Below are positions 63,907 to 64,000 of a stretch of DNA of 64,000 bases, in pieces. The stretch's first letter is position 1; each line of letters opens with the position of its first letter. Position numbers and translations under genes: made by a program. Source of the stretch: Microbacterium stercoris (GTDB lineage Bacteria; Actinomycetota; Actinomycetes; Actinomycetales; Microbacteriaceae); assembly GCF_017592545.1 (NCBI RefSeq), contig NZ_JAGFOA010000004.1, positions 310,001 to 374,000 of the forward strand, read 5' to 3'. The notes below the pieces were generated by a model. The model had not been told where the DNA came from and did not search any database. It saw only the letters and a program-made list of their open reading frames with translations.

Positions 63907-64000
63907 TTACGCCTTCTTGGGCGAGAGCTGGTCGATGATCGCCTTCGCGACATCCTGCATGGTGAGGCGACGATCCATCGAGGCCTTCTGGATCCATCGG
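63907..64000 (-). CDS. ANTAR-domain response regulator, 3' end (pdtaR-like)
   Basis: Only the last 31 residues lie in the window: RWIQKASMDRRLTMQDVAKAIIDQLSPKKA. This is the end of an ANTAR RNA-binding domain, including the conserved WIQ-A-MDRR segment. The position next to polA and the hotdog thioesterase matches the actinobacterial PdtaR (Rv1626) locus, where a PdtaS kinase partner controls an RNA antiterminator. The receiver domain is outside the window. Confidence 0.85.
   Translation of the reverse strand, partial: RWIQKASMDRRLTMQDVAKAIIDQLSPKKA

Overview
The window is a gene-dense, high-GC chromosomal segment from an actinobacterium, most likely a Microbacteriaceae member close to Microbacterium. 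The support is RbpA, DUF3145, a Streptomyces-type FasR (PucR/CdaR family) next to fabD-fabH-acpP-fabF, polyphosphate glucokinase, F420/deazaflavin-type enzymes, many GTG starts, several leaderless-type promoters (TANNNT box 6-7 nt before the start codon), and stop/start overlaps such as ATGA and GTGA. The genus is inferred; no 16S gene is present. No CRISPR array, insertion sequence, prophage or integrase was seen. The four RNA genes are tRNA-Asn(GTT), tRNA-Met-type(CAT), tRNA-Val(TAC) and RNase P RNA.

Layout. 1-6.9 kb: the 3' end of uppS, a DsbA/FrnE oxidoreductase, a Cys-type glutathione peroxidase, then the dusB-dgt-dnaG overlap operon and a lone ABC ATPase. 7-11.4 kb: tRNA-Asn, a membrane protein cut by an in-frame amber codon and overlapping an ECF-like sigma gene, a TetR-controlled deazaflavin oxidoreductase/SDR pair, a lipoprotein and a pyrimidine-dimer glycosylase. 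11.5-16.5 kb: a secreted PL11 rhamnogalacturonan lyase with a LacI-type operator, a septum-formation-domain lipoprotein, peptide deformylase and a DMT transporter. 17.4-25.1 kb, minus strand: aceE-fasR-fabD-fabH-acpP-fabF, joining pyruvate oxidation to fatty-acid synthesis. 25.2-34.4 kb: MOSC protein, tRNA-Val, LLM oxidoreductase, zinc-ribbon protein, a PolA-like polymerase, rnpB, manganese catalase, a MarR/SDR unit, ppgK and rbpA.

34.6-44.5 kb: GDPD-SPFH-NfeD membrane operon, SDR, pabA-pabB, an AEC carrier, a LOG-type protein and an AraC-VOC-UvrA2 cassette. 44.98-45.86 kb is the only long stretch without a standard gene. It has weaker coding bias, inverted repeats and two overlapping small ORFs (56 and 53 aa). 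45.9-51.3 kb: SnoaL-like protein, thioredoxin, acetyltransferases, an Rpf-like LysM protein with a long structured leader, a GH25 lysozyme that seems to start at CTG, small DUF1653 and PspC genes, VOC and a SUMF1-fold protein lacking the catalytic cysteines. 51.4-64 kb: isochorismatase-like hydrolase, dinB, two coupled alpha/beta hydrolases, two LLM oxidoreductases, SGNH hydrolase, MFS transporter, DUF885 peptidase, polA, a hotdog thioesterase and the end of an ANTAR response regulator (pdtaR-like).

Most genes are ordinary housekeeping or small metabolic units. The items most worth a second look are the amber-interrupted gene coupled to the sigma factor, the 16-bp perfect hairpin between acpP and fabF, the orphan small-ORF pair, the structured leader of the LysM/Rpf gene, and the CTG start of the lysozyme. 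I saw no clear large undescribed defence or biosynthetic system.
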